DNA of 64,000 bases from Streptomyces sp. BK208 (GCF_004364245.1 NZ_SOAV01000002.1:372001-436000), one strand, 5' to 3'; shown: positions 1 to 8,511, counted from the first letter of the stretch. Notes: generated by a model not told the origin, from the letters alone. A program made the numbers and translations.

Positions 1-912
1 CACGCCGGTCAGCGGCCGCTCCCGCCACATGCCGGCCGCCGCCGCCCACATCGTGTAGCGGTCGGTCACCGACTGGTCGGGGGCGTCGGCGACCCGCGTG
101 ATGCTGCCGAGGCGCTCCTGGAGCATCGCCGTGCCGACCCCGAAGCCGCCCACCAGCACCACCGCCGCCGCGACCACGGCCGCCGCCACCGCCAGCGCCC
201 TGCGCACCCCGGCGAGCAGCAGCTGCACCGCGCACGTCACCGCCGTCGCGATCCACGCGCCGCGGCTGAACGACAGGGCGAGCGGCAGCAGCAGGGCGAG
301 CACGCACCCGGCGGCGAGCAGCCGCCGGCGCGCCGGCCCCCTGCCCAGCGCCAGCCCGAGGGCGCAGACCAGTCCCAGCGAGACGACGGTCGCCATCCCC
401 ATCACGTCCTGCGGCCCGAAGGTGCCCACCGCCCGGATCGGCTCACCCTGGTAGGAGGCGCCGGTCCCGGTGACGTACTGGTGCACGCCCACCGCCCCCT
501 GCCACACCGCGAGCGCCGTCGTCGACCAGGCGAGCAGCGTCACGTCGGCGCGGTCGCGGACGAGCAGCAGTACGGCGGCGGGGACCAGGACGAAGACCTG
601 GAGGTACCGTCCGAGTCCGCCGAGCCCGGCCCCCGGCGAGAGGGCGCCGGCGGCGGCGACGGCCAGGCCGAGCACGGGCAGCCCGAGGACCACGGCGGCC
701 GCACGGGTCAGCGGACGCCGCCGGTCCCGCACCAGCCGCAGCGCGCAGTACAGCACCGCCAGCGCGGAGACCGCGTCGGCCGGGTGCGCACCGCCCCCGT
801 CGTCCGGGGCGACGGGCAGGGCGAGCAGGGCGACCACCGCGACCACGGCCAGCACGGGCGGCGGACGCCGCAGGCGCACCGCGGACCACAGGGGCAGGGC
901 GGGACTGCTCAC
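1..912 (-). CDS. O-antigen ligase / Wzy-like polymerase, C-terminus cut by window edge
   Basis: Polytopic membrane protein, 304 codons visible and the 3' end missing. Start is GTG at 912, six bases after the stop of the upstream sugar transferase, so it is probably cotranscribed. The translation begins MSSPALPLWSAVRLRR and runs through many hydrophobic segments. The motif LSFSRGAWIA about 70 residues before the edge is typical of the Wzy_C / O-antigen ligase family, whose members polymerise or ligate polyprenyl-linked glycans outside the membrane. Beside an initiating sugar transferase and a GT4 enzyme, the likely role is polymerising a surface polysaccharide. Family call by motif and topology; the actual glycan is unknown. 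Confidence 0.75.
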   Translation of the reverse strand, partial: MSSPALPLWSAVRLRRPPPVLAVVAVVALLALPVAPDDGGGAHPADAVSALAVLYCALRLVRDRRRPLTRAAAVVLGLPVLGLAVAAAGALSPGAGLGGLGRYLQVFVLVPAAVLLLVRDRADVTLLAWSTTALAVWQGAVGVHQYVTGTGASYQGEPIRAVGTFGPQDVMGMATVVSLGLVCALGLALGRGPARRRLLAAGCVLALLLPLALSFSRGAWIATAVTCAVQLLLAGVRRALAVAAAVVAAAVVLVGGFGVGTAMLQERLGSITRVADAPDQSVTDRYTMWAAAAGMWRERPLTGV

Positions 913-918
913 CTCGGC

Positions 919-2361
919 TCAGCTCCCCGTGGGGCGCACGAGTGCCACGGCCGTGCGCAGCAGGATGCACACGTCCCGCCACAGCGACCAGTCGTCGATG
1001 TACGCGTTGTCGAAGCGCGCCCGGTCCTCGATGGAGGTGTCGCCGCGCAGCCCGTTGATCTGCGCCAGCCCCGTGATCCCGGCCGGCATCCGGTGCCGGG
1101 CGGCGTAACCGGGGTAGGTCTGGCTGAACCGCGCCACGAAGTACGGGCGTTCGGGCCGCGGGCCGACCAGGCTCATGTCGCCCCGGAAGACGTTCCACAG
1201 CTGGAGCAGCTCGTCCAGCGAGGTGCGCCGCAGGAAACGGCAGAACCACGGCATCCGGCGTTCGTCCGCCACGCTCCACCGGGTCGCCGACTCGTGCTCG
1301 TCGGCCGGGCGGTGCGTGCGGAACTTCAGCAGGGTGAACGGCCGCCCGCCCTGCCCGACGCGCTCCTGCCGGAACAGCACACCCGGACCGCCCACCACCC
1401 TCAGCGTCGCGGCGCAGGCCAGCAGCAGGGGGCTCAGCAGCAGCAAAAGCACCCCGGACACCGTCACGTCGAGCACCCGCTTGCCCGCGCCGCCCGGCCG
1501 CGCCGCCGCCGGTTCCAGACGTCGGCAGGGGTAGGCGGCGATCCGGTCCCCGGCCGGGTACGACGGGGCACCGGCCTGGGCGGGGGGCTCGGCGTCCAGT
1601 TCCCACACCGCGCAGCCCGACTCGGCCAGCGCGCCCAGCAGCGCCGCCTGCCGGGGCCGGACCGAGGGGTCCACGGCCAGGACGTCCCGCACGCCGTTCT
1701 GCACGACCGCCCGCCGTACCTCCTCGTCCGTGGCCAGCACGGGCAGGGTCGTGGTGCCGCCCGGGTCGTCGGTGACGATCCCGACGGGGCGCAGGCCGCA
1801 GCGCGGGTGGCGCAGCAGGGCCGAGGCCACGTTCTGCGCGGTCGCGACGGGCCCGACGACGAGGGCGGCGCGGGGACGGTTCACCAGCGCCGTACGGTGC
1901 CTGTGGTGCACGGCGGCCCGGCCGGCGCAGCCGCTCACCGCGTGCAGCAGGAAACCGGCGGCCAGGGCCGGCGCGGACAGCGCGTGCTGCGGCGCGTACG
2001 CCGCGAGGAGCGCCGCCAGCACCAGCCACACCACCGCCGTGCGGCCGCACAGCGCGGGCAGGTCGTCCAGCACGCCGGACGGCGGCCGGACCGGCCGCGG
2101 GCGCAGCAGCAGCGAGGCGCCCACCAGCAGGGCCGCGAGCAGCGGTCGGTGCGGGGCACCGGCGAGGACCAGCGAACCCGGCAGGGCCGCCGCGCCGTCC
2201 GCGACGAGCAGCGCCAGCGAGGAGCCCCGCCGAGCCGCGGGGCGCCCGGCGGGCAGCCGGGGACTTCCGGTGCCGTCGCGCTGCGGCAGCACCGAGACGG
2301 GCGAGGAGCCGAGGCCGCGCGCCTGGCCGGCGGGGGAGGGGACGGTGCTTTCCGCGCTCAC
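919..2361 (-). CDS. Exopolysaccharide initiating sugar transferase (polyprenyl-phosphate glycosyl-1-phosphate transferase)
   Basis: About 480 aa. The N-terminal half has several hydrophobic segments and a nucleotide-binding-like stretch (RAALVVGPVATAQNVA). The C-terminal third is a bacterial sugar transferase domain (PF02397 type) with one membrane segment, then FRQERVGQGGRPFTLLKFRT, SLDELLQLWNVFRGDMSLVG, PRPE and GITGLAQINGLRGDTSIEDR. Such enzymes move a sugar-1-phosphate from a nucleotide sugar to undecaprenyl phosphate, the first step of exopolysaccharide assembly. I chose GTG at 2361 because it overlaps the upstream stop as GTGA and has AGGGAG about ten bases before it; a longer in-frame GTG start at 2382 exists. 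The usual KFRTM motif lacks its Met. Confidence 0.85.
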   Translation of the reverse strand: MSAESTVPSPAGQARGLGSSPVSVLPQRDGTGSPRLPAGRPAARRGSSLALLVADGAAALPGSLVLAGAPHRPLLAALLVGASLLLRPRPVRPPSGVLDDLPALCGRTAVVWLVLAALLAAYAPQHALSAPALAAGFLLHAVSGCAGRAAVHHRHRTALVNRPRAALVVGPVATAQNVASALLRHPRCGLRPVGIVTDDPGGTTTLPVLATDEEVRRAVVQNGVRDVLAVDPSVRPRQAALLGALAESGCAVWELDAEPPAQAGAPSYPAGDRIAAYPCRRLEPAAARPGGAGKRVLDVTVSGVLLLLLSPLLLACAATLRVVGGPGVLFRQERVGQGGRPFTLLKFRTHRPADEHESATRWSVADERRMPWFCRFLRRTSLDELLQLWNVFRGDMSLVGPRPERPYFVARFSQTYPGYAARHRMPAGITGLAQINGLRGDTSIEDRARFDNAYIDDWSLWRDVCILLRTAVALVRPTGS

Positions 2362-3752
2362 GGGTGGGTGGACTCCCTGCACTCGATGGGCACGACGGCC
2401 GGCCGGCCCGAGGCCGTGGGCCTGCCGCCGGGGAGAGGACGCGGCGCGGCGGCAGGCACGGCGCAGCCGCCGGTGCCGGTGCCGGTGCCGGTGTCGGTGT
2501 CGCGGGTGTGCGCCGGGGCCGCGGGCCGTACGCCGGCGAGGAGTTCGCCGTACAGGGCCGCGACCGCCGTCGCGGTGTGCCGTACGTCGTGCGCGGACCG
2601 GACGTGGGCCCGCCCCTGACGGCCGAGCGACGCACGCAACGGGGCGTCGCGCAGCAGTGCGGCGGCGGCGTCGGCCAGCGCCGCCGGATCCCCGGGCGGC
2701 ACCAGGCAGTGCGGCACGAGTGCGGGCGGCATGCCCTCACGGGCACCGTCCACGTCGGTCACCAGCACGGGCCGTCCGCAGGCCATCGCCTCCAGCGGGG
2801 CCAGCGCCATCCCCTCCCAGCGCGACGGCAGGACGACCAGGTCGGCGGCCCGGTACCAGGCGGCGGCGTCGGCGACGGCCCCCGTGAAGCGCACGGACGC
2901 CGGGGCCCGGGCGGCCAGCCGGGCGCGGTCCGGGCCGTCACCGACCAGGACCAGCCGGGCGCCGGGCACGCGCGCGAGGATCGACTCCCAGGCGTCCAGC
3001 AGGAGGTCCTGCCCCTTCTGCCGGCACAGCCGCCCCACGCAGACCACCAACGGGGCCTGCGGCCCGGCACCGAGCCGCAGCCGTACACCGGCGGGATCGG
3101 CGGGGTCGGCCGGGTCGGTGGACACGGCCGGGTCGGCCGGGGCGCCGGGAGCGGCGACCGGCGCGTCGGTGTCGGTGTCTTCGTCGGGAGCGGGACGGGG
3201 AGCGGTGGCGTCGAAACGGGCGGGATCGATGCCGTTCGGGATCACCGCCCAGGGGCCGGGCAGCCCGGCGCGCGCCCCCCGCACGCGTTCCGCCTCGCTC
3301 ACGCACACCGTCCGTGCCGTCCACCGCGCCGCCCAGCGCTCCCAGCCGAGCGCGAGGAGTGCCGGAGCCCCGCCGACCGCCTCGAACGACCAGGCGTGCG
3401 GCTGGAACACCGTCGGGACCCGGCCCCGTACGGCGAGCCGCCCCGCGAGACCGGCCTTCGCGCTGTGCGCGTGCACCAGATCGGGCCGCACGTCGTCGAT
3501 CACGCGGACGAGCCGTCGTACCTCCGGCACCAGCGAGGGGCCCGGCGGGCGGGTCGCGGGCCAGTGCCGTACGTCGGCGCCCAGCGCGCGCAGCCGGTCG
3601 GCCAGCTCCCCGCCGGGGCAGGCGACCGCGACGTGCAGCCCGGCGGCGAGCTGAGCGCGCGTCAGGTCCGTCACCACCCGGGCGACCCCGCCGTCCACCG
3701 GTTGGGTGAGGTGCAGAACCCGTGGCCGAAAGCCGGCCGCTGGCAGGTGCAT
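2358..3752 (-). CDS. Glycosyltransferase family 4
   Basis: About 464 aa, GT-B fold. The N-terminal domain has the glycine-rich acceptor-side motif LTQPVDGGVARVV and then VHAHSAKAGLAGRLA. The C-terminal domain has VCVGRLCRQKGQDLLLDAW, LVGDGP, VLPSRWEGMALAPLEAMACG and GRPVLVTDVDG, the nucleotide-sugar-binding E-x7-E region of GT4 enzymes. It should add a hexose to a lipid-linked intermediate in the cytoplasm. Start ATG 3752 has GAGG eight bases upstream; the frame stays open further upstream without a ribosome site. Two low-complexity inserts are seen: an Asp/Pro/Ala linker mid-protein (DPADPADPAG) and a C-terminal Asp-Thr / Gly-Thr run encoded by 6-bp repeats at 2471-2500. It overlaps the next gene by 4 bp. 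Confidence 0.88.
   Translation of the reverse strand: MHLPAAGFRPRVLHLTQPVDGGVARVVTDLTRAQLAAGLHVAVACPGGELADRLRALGADVRHWPATRPPGPSLVPEVRRLVRVIDDVRPDLVHAHSAKAGLAGRLAVRGRVPTVFQPHAWSFEAVGGAPALLALGWERWAARWTARTVCVSEAERVRGARAGLPGPWAVIPNGIDPARFDATAPRPAPDEDTDTDAPVAAPGAPADPAVSTDPADPADPAGVRLRLGAGPQAPLVVCVGRLCRQKGQDLLLDAWESILARVPGARLVLVGDGPDRARLAARAPASVRFTGAVADAAAWYRAADLVVLPSRWEGMALAPLEAMACGRPVLVTDVDGAREGMPPALVPHCLVPPGDPAALADAAAALLRDAPLRASLGRQGRAHVRSAHDVRHTATAVAALYGELLAGVRPAAPAHTRDTDTGTGTGTGGCAVPAAAPRPLPGGRPTASGRPAVVPIECRESTHP
2471..2500. repeat. Hexanucleotide repeat inside GT4 gene
   Basis: Five tandem units of CGGTGC or CGGTGT. They encode alternating Gly-Thr and Asp-Thr pairs in the C-terminal tail of the glycosyltransferase. 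Six-base units keep the reading frame, so gain or loss of units would only change tail length. Confidence 0.85.
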
Positions 3753-4030
3753 GCGCGTTTCCTCGCTCACGGGGATTGCTCGGGACGGGCGGAAAGGCGC
3801 CCGATCGCGGGGCGCCGGCCGCGACGCGGCATACGGGTGCGTCGAATGGTGTGGGACTCTAGCTGCTATCCGTACTAATACGTCGAAACCGGGTAAGTGT
3901 GTTGGATCGGTGAATCCCGGATTCACACGAGATCACCCCTTTGGCGGCACAACTCGGGCCTGCGCCACGCGTTGACACTGCGCCGGGCAGCCGCCCGGAT
4001 GTGTGTGACAACCCCAAGGAGCACTTCTCC

Positions 4031-4270
4031 ATGTCGCGTATCGCGAAGGGCCTGGCCCTGACCTCCGTCGCCGCCGCCGCGGTGGCGGGCACCGCCGGTG
4101 TCGCCGCCGCCGACAGCGGCGCGCAGGCCGCCGCCGCCCACTCCCCGGGCGTCCTGTCCGGCAACGTGGTGCAGGTCCCGGTCCACATCCCGGTCAACGT
4201 CTGCGGTAACACCATCGACATCATCGGCCTGCTGAACCCGGCGTTCGGCAACGAGTGCGAGAACGACTGA
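4031..4270 (+). CDS. chpF: Short chaplin ChpF
   Basis: 79 aa: a signal peptide (MSRIAKGLALTSVAAAAVAG, cleavage near AAA-DSG) and one chaplin domain with SPGVLSGNVVQVPVHIPVNV, two cysteines (VNVCGN and NECEND) and GLLNPAFGN. Short chaplins are secreted, form a disulphide, and assemble as amyloid fibrils that make aerial hyphae and spores hydrophobic. The sequence agrees closely with what I recall of S. coelicolor ChpF. Start ATG 4031 follows CCAAGGAGCAC. It diverges from the glycosyltransferase, and the 278-bp gap at 3753-4030 should hold both promoters. A hairpin follows the stop. Chaplin genes are normally under BldN sigma control; I could not place a -35/-10 pair with confidence. Confidence 0.93.
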   Translation: MSRIAKGLALTSVAAAAVAGTAGVAAADSGAQAAAAHSPGVLSGNVVQVPVHIPVNVCGNTIDIIGLLNPAFGNECEND

Positions 4271-4291
4271 CGTCGGCTGGCGACTCTCCGC

Positions 4292-4335
4292 ACCGGCCGT
4301 CCGTACCGCGGTTCCTCCGCGAACGGGCGGCCGGT
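4292..4335 (+). terminator. Hairpin downstream of chpF
   Basis: ACCGGCCGTCCG (4292-4303) pairs with CGGGCGGCCGGT (4324-4335) with one G-U pair, and the loop contains a second small CGCGG/CCGCG hairpin. It lies 21 bases after the chpF stop. There is no T-run, as is usual for Streptomyces terminators. Confidence 0.6.
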
Positions 4336-4558
4336 TCGCGTGTGCGGCGCGGACGGCGGTGCGCTGCCCCGAATGGGGGGACCGGGCGGCGACACGGCGC
4401 ACGGACCTTGACCGCGCGTCTCACCAGGTAGGACGTCGGGCGGAGGGAAGACGGGCCGGACCGGCCCGGTCACCGCCCGGTCACGCCTCGGTTGCAGAGC
4501 GCCACGGGCGATTCCACGGTGGGTCCAAGATCCGACGCACCACCGAAAGGAACCCCCC

Positions 4559-5341
4559 ATGCGTCTGCCCGCACGGCGAATCGCCACCTCCGCTCTCTGC
4601 GCCGGCCTGCTGATCGGCCTCTCCGGTCCGGCGGTGATGGCGGCCGACGGCGACTCGGTCCGGGAACGCACCCACGCGGCGTCCCGCGCGCCCCTCCCCG
4701 ACGCCGAGGAACTGCAGAACCAGGTCGCCGGCCTGGCCGGCCTCGGCGGAGTGCTCACGCCGGTCACCGACCTGCTCACCGCCGTCCTCAAGGCCGACGG
4801 CGGCCAGCTCTCCGCCACGGACGCGGCCACGTTCTCCGACGCCGTCAAGGACGCCCTCGCCAAGGCGGACGCGGCGGACGCGGACGCCGACGACACGGCG
4901 ACCGCTCCGGACGCGACCGCGCCCGGCACGACCACCCCGGCCCAGCCGCCGGCCGTGACCGCGCCCGAGGCCGGGACCGACGACACGCCGGTCACGCTGC
5001 CGGCCCCGGTCACGCTGCCGGCCCCGGCCGTGGCGCCCGCCGCGGCGCGGAGCGACGACGGCACCGCCGCCGCCTCCGACCTCTCCGCGAGCGCGCAGGC
5101 CGAACTGCAGAAGCGGATCGACGCCTTGGTCAAGGCCACCACGTCCGGCTCCGCCGACCAGGTGAGCCCGGCCGTCAAGGAGGTGATGACGGGCATCGTC
5201 AACGTCGTCGCCGCCACGATGGTCGGCAACGGTCTGCCCGCCGCCGACCTGGCCGGTCTGCCCGGCGTCCCGACCGCGCCGGAGGCCACTGCCCCCGAGG
5301 CGGCCACGCCGGAAGCCGCCGCACCGGCGAACCCTTCCTGA
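4559..5341 (+). CDS. Secreted Ala/Pro-rich protein of unknown function
   Basis: 260 aa. The start ATG is preceded by GAAAGGAACCCC. A signal peptide spans about residues 1-29 (MRLPARRIATSALCAGLLIG, ending AVMA-ADG). The mature part has two predicted helical blocks (roughly residues 45-105 and 175-230) joined by a Thr/Pro/Ala linker that carries a duplicated VTLPAPVTLPAPAV. The C-terminus is another Pro/Ala/Glu repeat (TAPEATAPEAATPEAAAP). There are no cysteines in the mature part and no sortase motif, so release into the medium or loose wall association seems likely. I do not recognise a family. It is monocistronic, followed by its own hairpin, and sits among developmental surface genes. Confidence 0.75.
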   Translation: MRLPARRIATSALCAGLLIGLSGPAVMAADGDSVRERTHAASRAPLPDAEELQNQVAGLAGLGGVLTPVTDLLTAVLKADGGQLSATDAATFSDAVKDALAKADAADADADDTATAPDATAPGTTTPAQPPAVTAPEAGTDDTPVTLPAPVTLPAPAVAPAAARSDDGTAAASDLSASAQAELQKRIDALVKATTSGSADQVSPAVKEVMTGIVNVVAATMVGNGLPAADLAGLPGVPTAPEATAPEAATPEAAAPANPS

Positions 5342-5361
5342 CGCCGTCACCGGACGTCCCG

Positions 5362-5397
5362 GGCCGTCGCGCCTCCCTCCGCGGAGCCGCGACGGCC
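5362..5397 (+). terminator. Hairpin after secreted protein gene
   Basis: GGCCGTCGCG (5362-5371) and CGCGACGGCC (5388-5397) form a perfect 10-bp stem. The 16-base loop can pair further through CTCC/GGAG. It starts 20 bases after the stop of the 4559-5341 gene. Confidence 0.7.
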
Positions 5398-5550
5398 TTC
5401 GCGTTGTCCGGGCCACGGCCGTGCCGTCCGGAGATCTCATATGTCTTCCGGACGGCGGAGTTTCCGGGTCCGTCGCAGGTCGTTAGGGAGGGCGTCAGCA
5501 ATCCCTCCGGTGACACGGGTCCGCCACGGGTCGCCGAAGAAAGGAACACG

Positions 5551-5853
5551 ATGAAGTCCCTCAAGGCCGCCGCCGTCGTCGCCGGGTCCCTGGTCGCCGC
5601 CGGTTCCGCCGTGCCCGCGTTCGCCTACGACGCCTCCGACGCCGCCGCCCTCACGCCCACCAGCCTCAACGGTGCCGTGAACGCGCTGACCGCGGAGCCC
5701 ATCGACGTCATGCCGATCAAGCACCAGTCGGAGGGGCGGTCCGACGCGCTGGACACCGAGAACAAGGACTCCGTGCTGCACACGGTGAAGGGCGCGACCA
5801 CCAAGCTGAACTCGGCGAGCGGTCTTCTGGGCGGCCTTCCGCTGGGCGGCTGA
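5551..5853 (+). CDS. Small secreted protein of unknown function
   Basis: 100 aa. ATG 5551 is preceded by GAAGAAAGGAACACG. A signal peptide covers about residues 1-25 (MKSLKAAAVVAGSLVAAGSA, then VPAFA-YDA). The mature 75 residues contain TPTSLNGAVNALTAEPIDVM, a polar charged middle and a glycine/leucine-rich end (LLGGLPLGG). There is no cysteine, membrane anchor or sorting signal. No family recognised. It lies between two other small exported proteins, downstream of chpF and upstream of the tyrosinase genes, all on the same strand but each with its own ribosome site and gap, so they may be separate units of one developmental neighbourhood. Confidence 0.72.
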   Translation: MKSLKAAAVVAGSLVAAGSAVPAFAYDASDAAALTPTSLNGAVNALTAEPIDVMPIKHQSEGRSDALDTENKDSVLHTVKGATTKLNSASGLLGGLPLGG

Positions 5854-6005
5854 GCCACCGCGCGGCTCACCCCGCCCCGCTCGCTCAGCTTCCGCGCCTT
5901 CGCTTTCCCGTCTCGCCCCGTCTCGCCCCGTCTCCCCCCGTCTTCGCCTTCTCCCGCCTTCCCGAAGCCGTACCCCCCGCCTTCTCGAAAGGGACCGTGC
6001 CTGTC

Positions 6006-6521
6006 ATGAAGCCGACCACCAGACGAACCCTGGCCGCCCTGGTCACCGGTGTGGCCGCCGCCGTGGGGGCCGCCGCGTCCCCCGCCGCCGCGGCCGGTGC
6101 GATTCCCGTACCGGTGCCGCTGGGCGGCGCGGAGACGGCCCTCGGCATGGAGCTGCCCGAGGTGGCCGGTGAGCTGCCCGTGCCGACCGCGGGTGCCCCC
6201 GAGGGCCCGCGGTACGTCGAGGGCCGGATGCTGCCGGAGCGGACCCTGCCGCAGCTGCCGGTGCGCGGCGGCCTGCCCGGCGTCGACCTGCGCCAGCCGC
6301 TGCCGCGCGTCCTCGGCGACGACTTCGACCACGCCGCCGTCGACGCCCCCGCCGCCGAACTGCGCACCCTGGCGCCGGGTCTGTCCCTGGACGCCCCGCT
6401 CACCGCGCCGAACCCGGCGGCCCTGGGCCTGCCGACGCCCAAGCTTCCCGAGGCCGGGCTGCTCGCTCCGGTGGTGCGGACGGTGCCGGTGGCCGACCTG
6501 GGCGTCGGGCCGGGGCTGTAG
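6006..6521 (+). CDS. Secreted Pro/Leu-rich protein of unknown function
   Basis: 171 aa. It has a twin-Arg/Lys-rich N-terminus (MKPTTRRTLAALVTGVAAAV) and a signal peptide ending at SPAAAAG. The mature chain is rich in Pro, Leu, Gly and Val and is built from irregular repeats of the type LPxLPxRGGLPGVDLRQPLP, which suggests an extended, disordered secreted protein. ATG 6006 lies 11 bases after GAAAGGGA; an in-frame GTG at 5997 would add three residues but is too close to that site. No family recognised. It is the third small exported protein in a row between chpF and melC1. Confidence 0.7.
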   Translation: MKPTTRRTLAALVTGVAAAVGAAASPAAAAGAIPVPVPLGGAETALGMELPEVAGELPVPTAGAPEGPRYVEGRMLPERTLPQLPVRGGLPGVDLRQPLPRVLGDDFDHAAVDAPAAELRTLAPGLSLDAPLTAPNPAALGLPTPKLPEAGLLAPVVRTVPVADLGVGPGL

Positions 6522-6648
6522 GCATACCGGCCCGCGGCGACCCCGCCCGGCGCGGCGGCCGTGCTCCGACTGGCCCCGTGGGTGGTGACCGCGGGGCCCG
6601 CCGATCGGTTAGCGGTGCGGACCGACGGAACCGAGCGAGGAGTGAGCC

Positions 6649-7224
6649 ATGGTCGTCAGCGCGGACACGAGAGCGAACGGCGCGACTGCGGGCGGTGCGC
6701 AGCGGGCGGGGGAGTACGAGACCGCCGGGGAGGGCGCGGCGGCGGGCGGGCCGGCGTCCGGCACCCGGCGGCAGTTGATGCGGGGGCTGCTCGCCCCGGC
6801 CCTGGCGGTCGGCCTGGCACCGCTGATCGCCGCCTCCCGGCCCTCCCGGGCCGCGGAGACCGGCGGCACCGGGGACTCCGTGGACGCCGGGGAAGCAGGG
6901 TCCGCCGAGAACACCGGGGACGCCGGGGGGACCTCCTTCGACGAGACCTACCGGGGCCGGCGGATCCAGGGCATCCGCTCCGCCGCCGGACGGGCCGTGG
7001 GCGCCGGCACCTGGCACGTCACGGTGGACGGCCGGCCGCTGCACCTGATGCGCCGGGCCGACGGCAGCTGGCTCAGCATGGTCGACCACTACCGGTCGTA
7101 CCCCACCCCGCTCGCGGCGGCCCGCGGCGCCGTCGACGAACTCGGCCCCGGCGAGCACCTGCGCGACACCCCGTCCACCGGCCACGACCAGCACTCCGGG
7201 GGGCGGCATGGCGTACACGCGTAA
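6649..7224 (+). CDS. melC1: Tyrosinase cofactor / copper chaperone MelC1 (MelD1-type)
   Basis: 191 aa, longer than the usual roughly 120-150 aa because of an extended N-terminus. It has a twin-arginine signal (R40-R41-QLMRG, hydrophobic core LLAPALAVGLAPLIAA, cleavage near SRA-AET). The MelC1 core follows: FDETYRGRRIQG, WHVTVDGRPLHLMRRADGSW, LSMVDHYRSYPTPLAAARGA and VDELG. MelC1 binds apo-tyrosinase, loads copper and carries the enzyme through the Tat pathway. Start ATG follows GAGGAGTGAGCC. It overlaps melC2 by 17 bp, so translation is coupled. S. coelicolor has a second such pair called melD1/melD2 next to chpG, and this locus resembles that one. Confidence 0.9.
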   Translation: MVVSADTRANGATAGGAQRAGEYETAGEGAAAGGPASGTRRQLMRGLLAPALAVGLAPLIAASRPSRAAETGGTGDSVDAGEAGSAENTGDAGGTSFDETYRGRRIQGIRSAAGRAVGAGTWHVTVDGRPLHLMRRADGSWLSMVDHYRSYPTPLAAARGAVDELGPGEHLRDTPSTGHDQHSGGRHGVHA

Positions 7225-8074
7225 GGACGTCAGCAAGCTGACCCGCACCGAGAAGCGGCGCTTCGTCAACGCGCTGCTGGAGATCAAACGCCGCGGCGAG
7301 TACGACGAGTTCGTGCGCATCCACATCGAGTACTACGTCTCCGACGGCGAGAACGGACTGCGTACGGCGCACATGGCGCCGTCCTTCCTGCCCTGGCACC
7401 GCCGGTTCCTGCTGGACCTGGAGGAGGCGCTGCGCCGGGTGGACTCGTCGGTCACGGTGCCGTACTGGGACTGGACGAAGGACCGCGGCACCAAGTCGAC
7501 CCCCTGGACGGCCGATCTGCTGGGCGGCACCGGGCGGCGCTCCGACCACCGGGTCACCACCGGCCCCTTCGCCCACGCCGGGGGCGACTGGACCCTCAGG
7601 GAGAACGTCACCGACACCGAGTACCTCACCCGGGACCTCGGACGCGCCGGCAACCCCCTCGCCCTGCCCACGAAGAGCGACCTCCAGTGGGCGCTGGACG
7701 ACCCGAAGTACGACACCTCCCCCTACGACTCCACGGTCGGCAAGGGGTTCCGCAACAAGCTGGAGGGGTGGGGCACCGGCCGCGGCAGCGTCTCCTGGCG
7801 CAACCACAACCGCGTGCACCGCTGGGTCGGCGGGGCCATGGTCGGCGGCGCCTCCGTCAACGACCCGGTGTTCTGGCTGCACCACGCCTTCGTCGACCTC
7901 CAGTGGTCCCGCTGGCAGGCCCGCCACCGCGGCGCCCGCTACCTGCCCGCCGAGCCGCCCGCCCGGGGCAGCGCGCAGCGCGGGCGGATCGTCGCACGGC
8001 ACGAGAAGCTGCCGCCGTGGGACGTGACGCCGGCCGAGCTGGAGGACGTGAGCCGGATCTACCGGTACGCCTGA
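7208..8074 (+). CDS. melC2: Tyrosinase (copper monooxygenase) MelC2 / MelD2-type
   Basis: 288 aa, a type-3 copper enzyme that oxidises monophenols and diphenols to quinones for melanin. The CuA ligands visible are H39 (RIHIEYY), H55 (RTAHMAPSF) and H64 (LPWHRRF). The CuB ligands are H200 and H204 (RNHNRVHRWVGG) and H226 (DPVFWLHHAFVD). The spacing H200-H204-H226 equals that of characterised Streptomyces tyrosinases. It has no signal peptide of its own and relies on the MelC1 partner encoded just upstream with a 17-bp overlap. It ends before a strong two-way hairpin shared with the convergent chaplin gene. Confidence 0.95.
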   Translation: MAYTRKDVSKLTRTEKRRFVNALLEIKRRGEYDEFVRIHIEYYVSDGENGLRTAHMAPSFLPWHRRFLLDLEEALRRVDSSVTVPYWDWTKDRGTKSTPWTADLLGGTGRRSDHRVTTGPFAHAGGDWTLRENVTDTEYLTRDLGRAGNPLALPTKSDLQWALDDPKYDTSPYDSTVGKGFRNKLEGWGTGRGSVSWRNHNRVHRWVGGAMVGGASVNDPVFWLHHAFVDLQWSRWQARHRGARYLPAEPPARGSAQRGRIVARHEKLPPWDVTPAELEDVSRIYRYA

Positions 8075-8193
8075 GCGGGGCGGTCGGGCGGTCGGACGGC
8101 AGGGCGGCGGGTCCGGGACTCGGCGACGCGGTGGGACCTATGACGGTGCCCGAGCGGGACCCGAGACGGGCCCGAGCGGGACCCGAGACGGAA

Positions 8194-8224
8194 AGGAGCC
8201 CCGGCCGGGAAGGCCGGGGCTCCT
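8194..8224. terminator. Bidirectional terminator between melC2 and chpG
   Basis: AGGAGCCCCGGCC (8194-8206), loop GGGAA, GGCCGGGGCTCCT (8212-8224): a perfect 13-bp stem between two convergent genes. An imperfect tandem copy of a roughly 20-bp sequence, CCCGAGCGGGACCCGAGACG, lies just before it (about 8150-8190). Confidence 0.88.
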
Positions 8225-8241
8225 CGGTGCCTGGCGGGGGA

Positions 8242-8511
8242 TCAGCTGCCGTAGCCGCTGCTCTTGTCGTCGTCACCGTTGTCGCAGGTGTTGCCGAAGG
8301 CCGGGTTCAGCAGGCCGATCACGTCGATGGTGTTGCCACAGACGTTGACCGGGATGTGGATCGGGACCTGGACGACGTTGCCGGACAGGACGCCGGGCGA
8401 GCCGACGGCCGCGCCCGCCGCGCCCGCGTCCGCCATGGCCATGCCGGTGCCGCTGAGCACCACGGCACCGGCACCGAGGGCGATGCCGGCGGCCTTCGCG
8501 ATGCGAGACAT
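8242..8511 (-). CDS. chpG: Short chaplin ChpG
   Basis: 89 aa. Signal peptide (MSRIAKAAGIALGAGAVVLS, ending AMA-DAG) and one chaplin domain with GSPGVLSGNVVQVPIHIPVN, the cysteine pair VCGN and NTCDN, and GLLNPAFGN. Unlike chpF it has a charged, flexible tail (DNGDDDKSSGYGS), as I recall for S. coelicolor ChpG. ATG 8511 is preceded by AGAAGGAGAACGTG; an upstream in-frame ATG would give a non-secretory N-terminus. It is exported and assembles into the hydrophobic sheath of aerial hyphae. It is convergent with melC2. Confidence 0.93.
   Translation of the reverse strand: MSRIAKAAGIALGAGAVVLSGTGMAMADAGAAGAAVGSPGVLSGNVVQVPIHIPVNVCGNTIDVIGLLNPAFGNTCDNGDDDKSSGYGS

Noticed and set aside
443..2746. 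767-codon leftward open frame over the sugar transferase and GT4 genes
   Set aside because: Arg/Pro/Ala-rich translation without domains; it crosses two well-supported genes in another frame and is a typical high-GC shadow.
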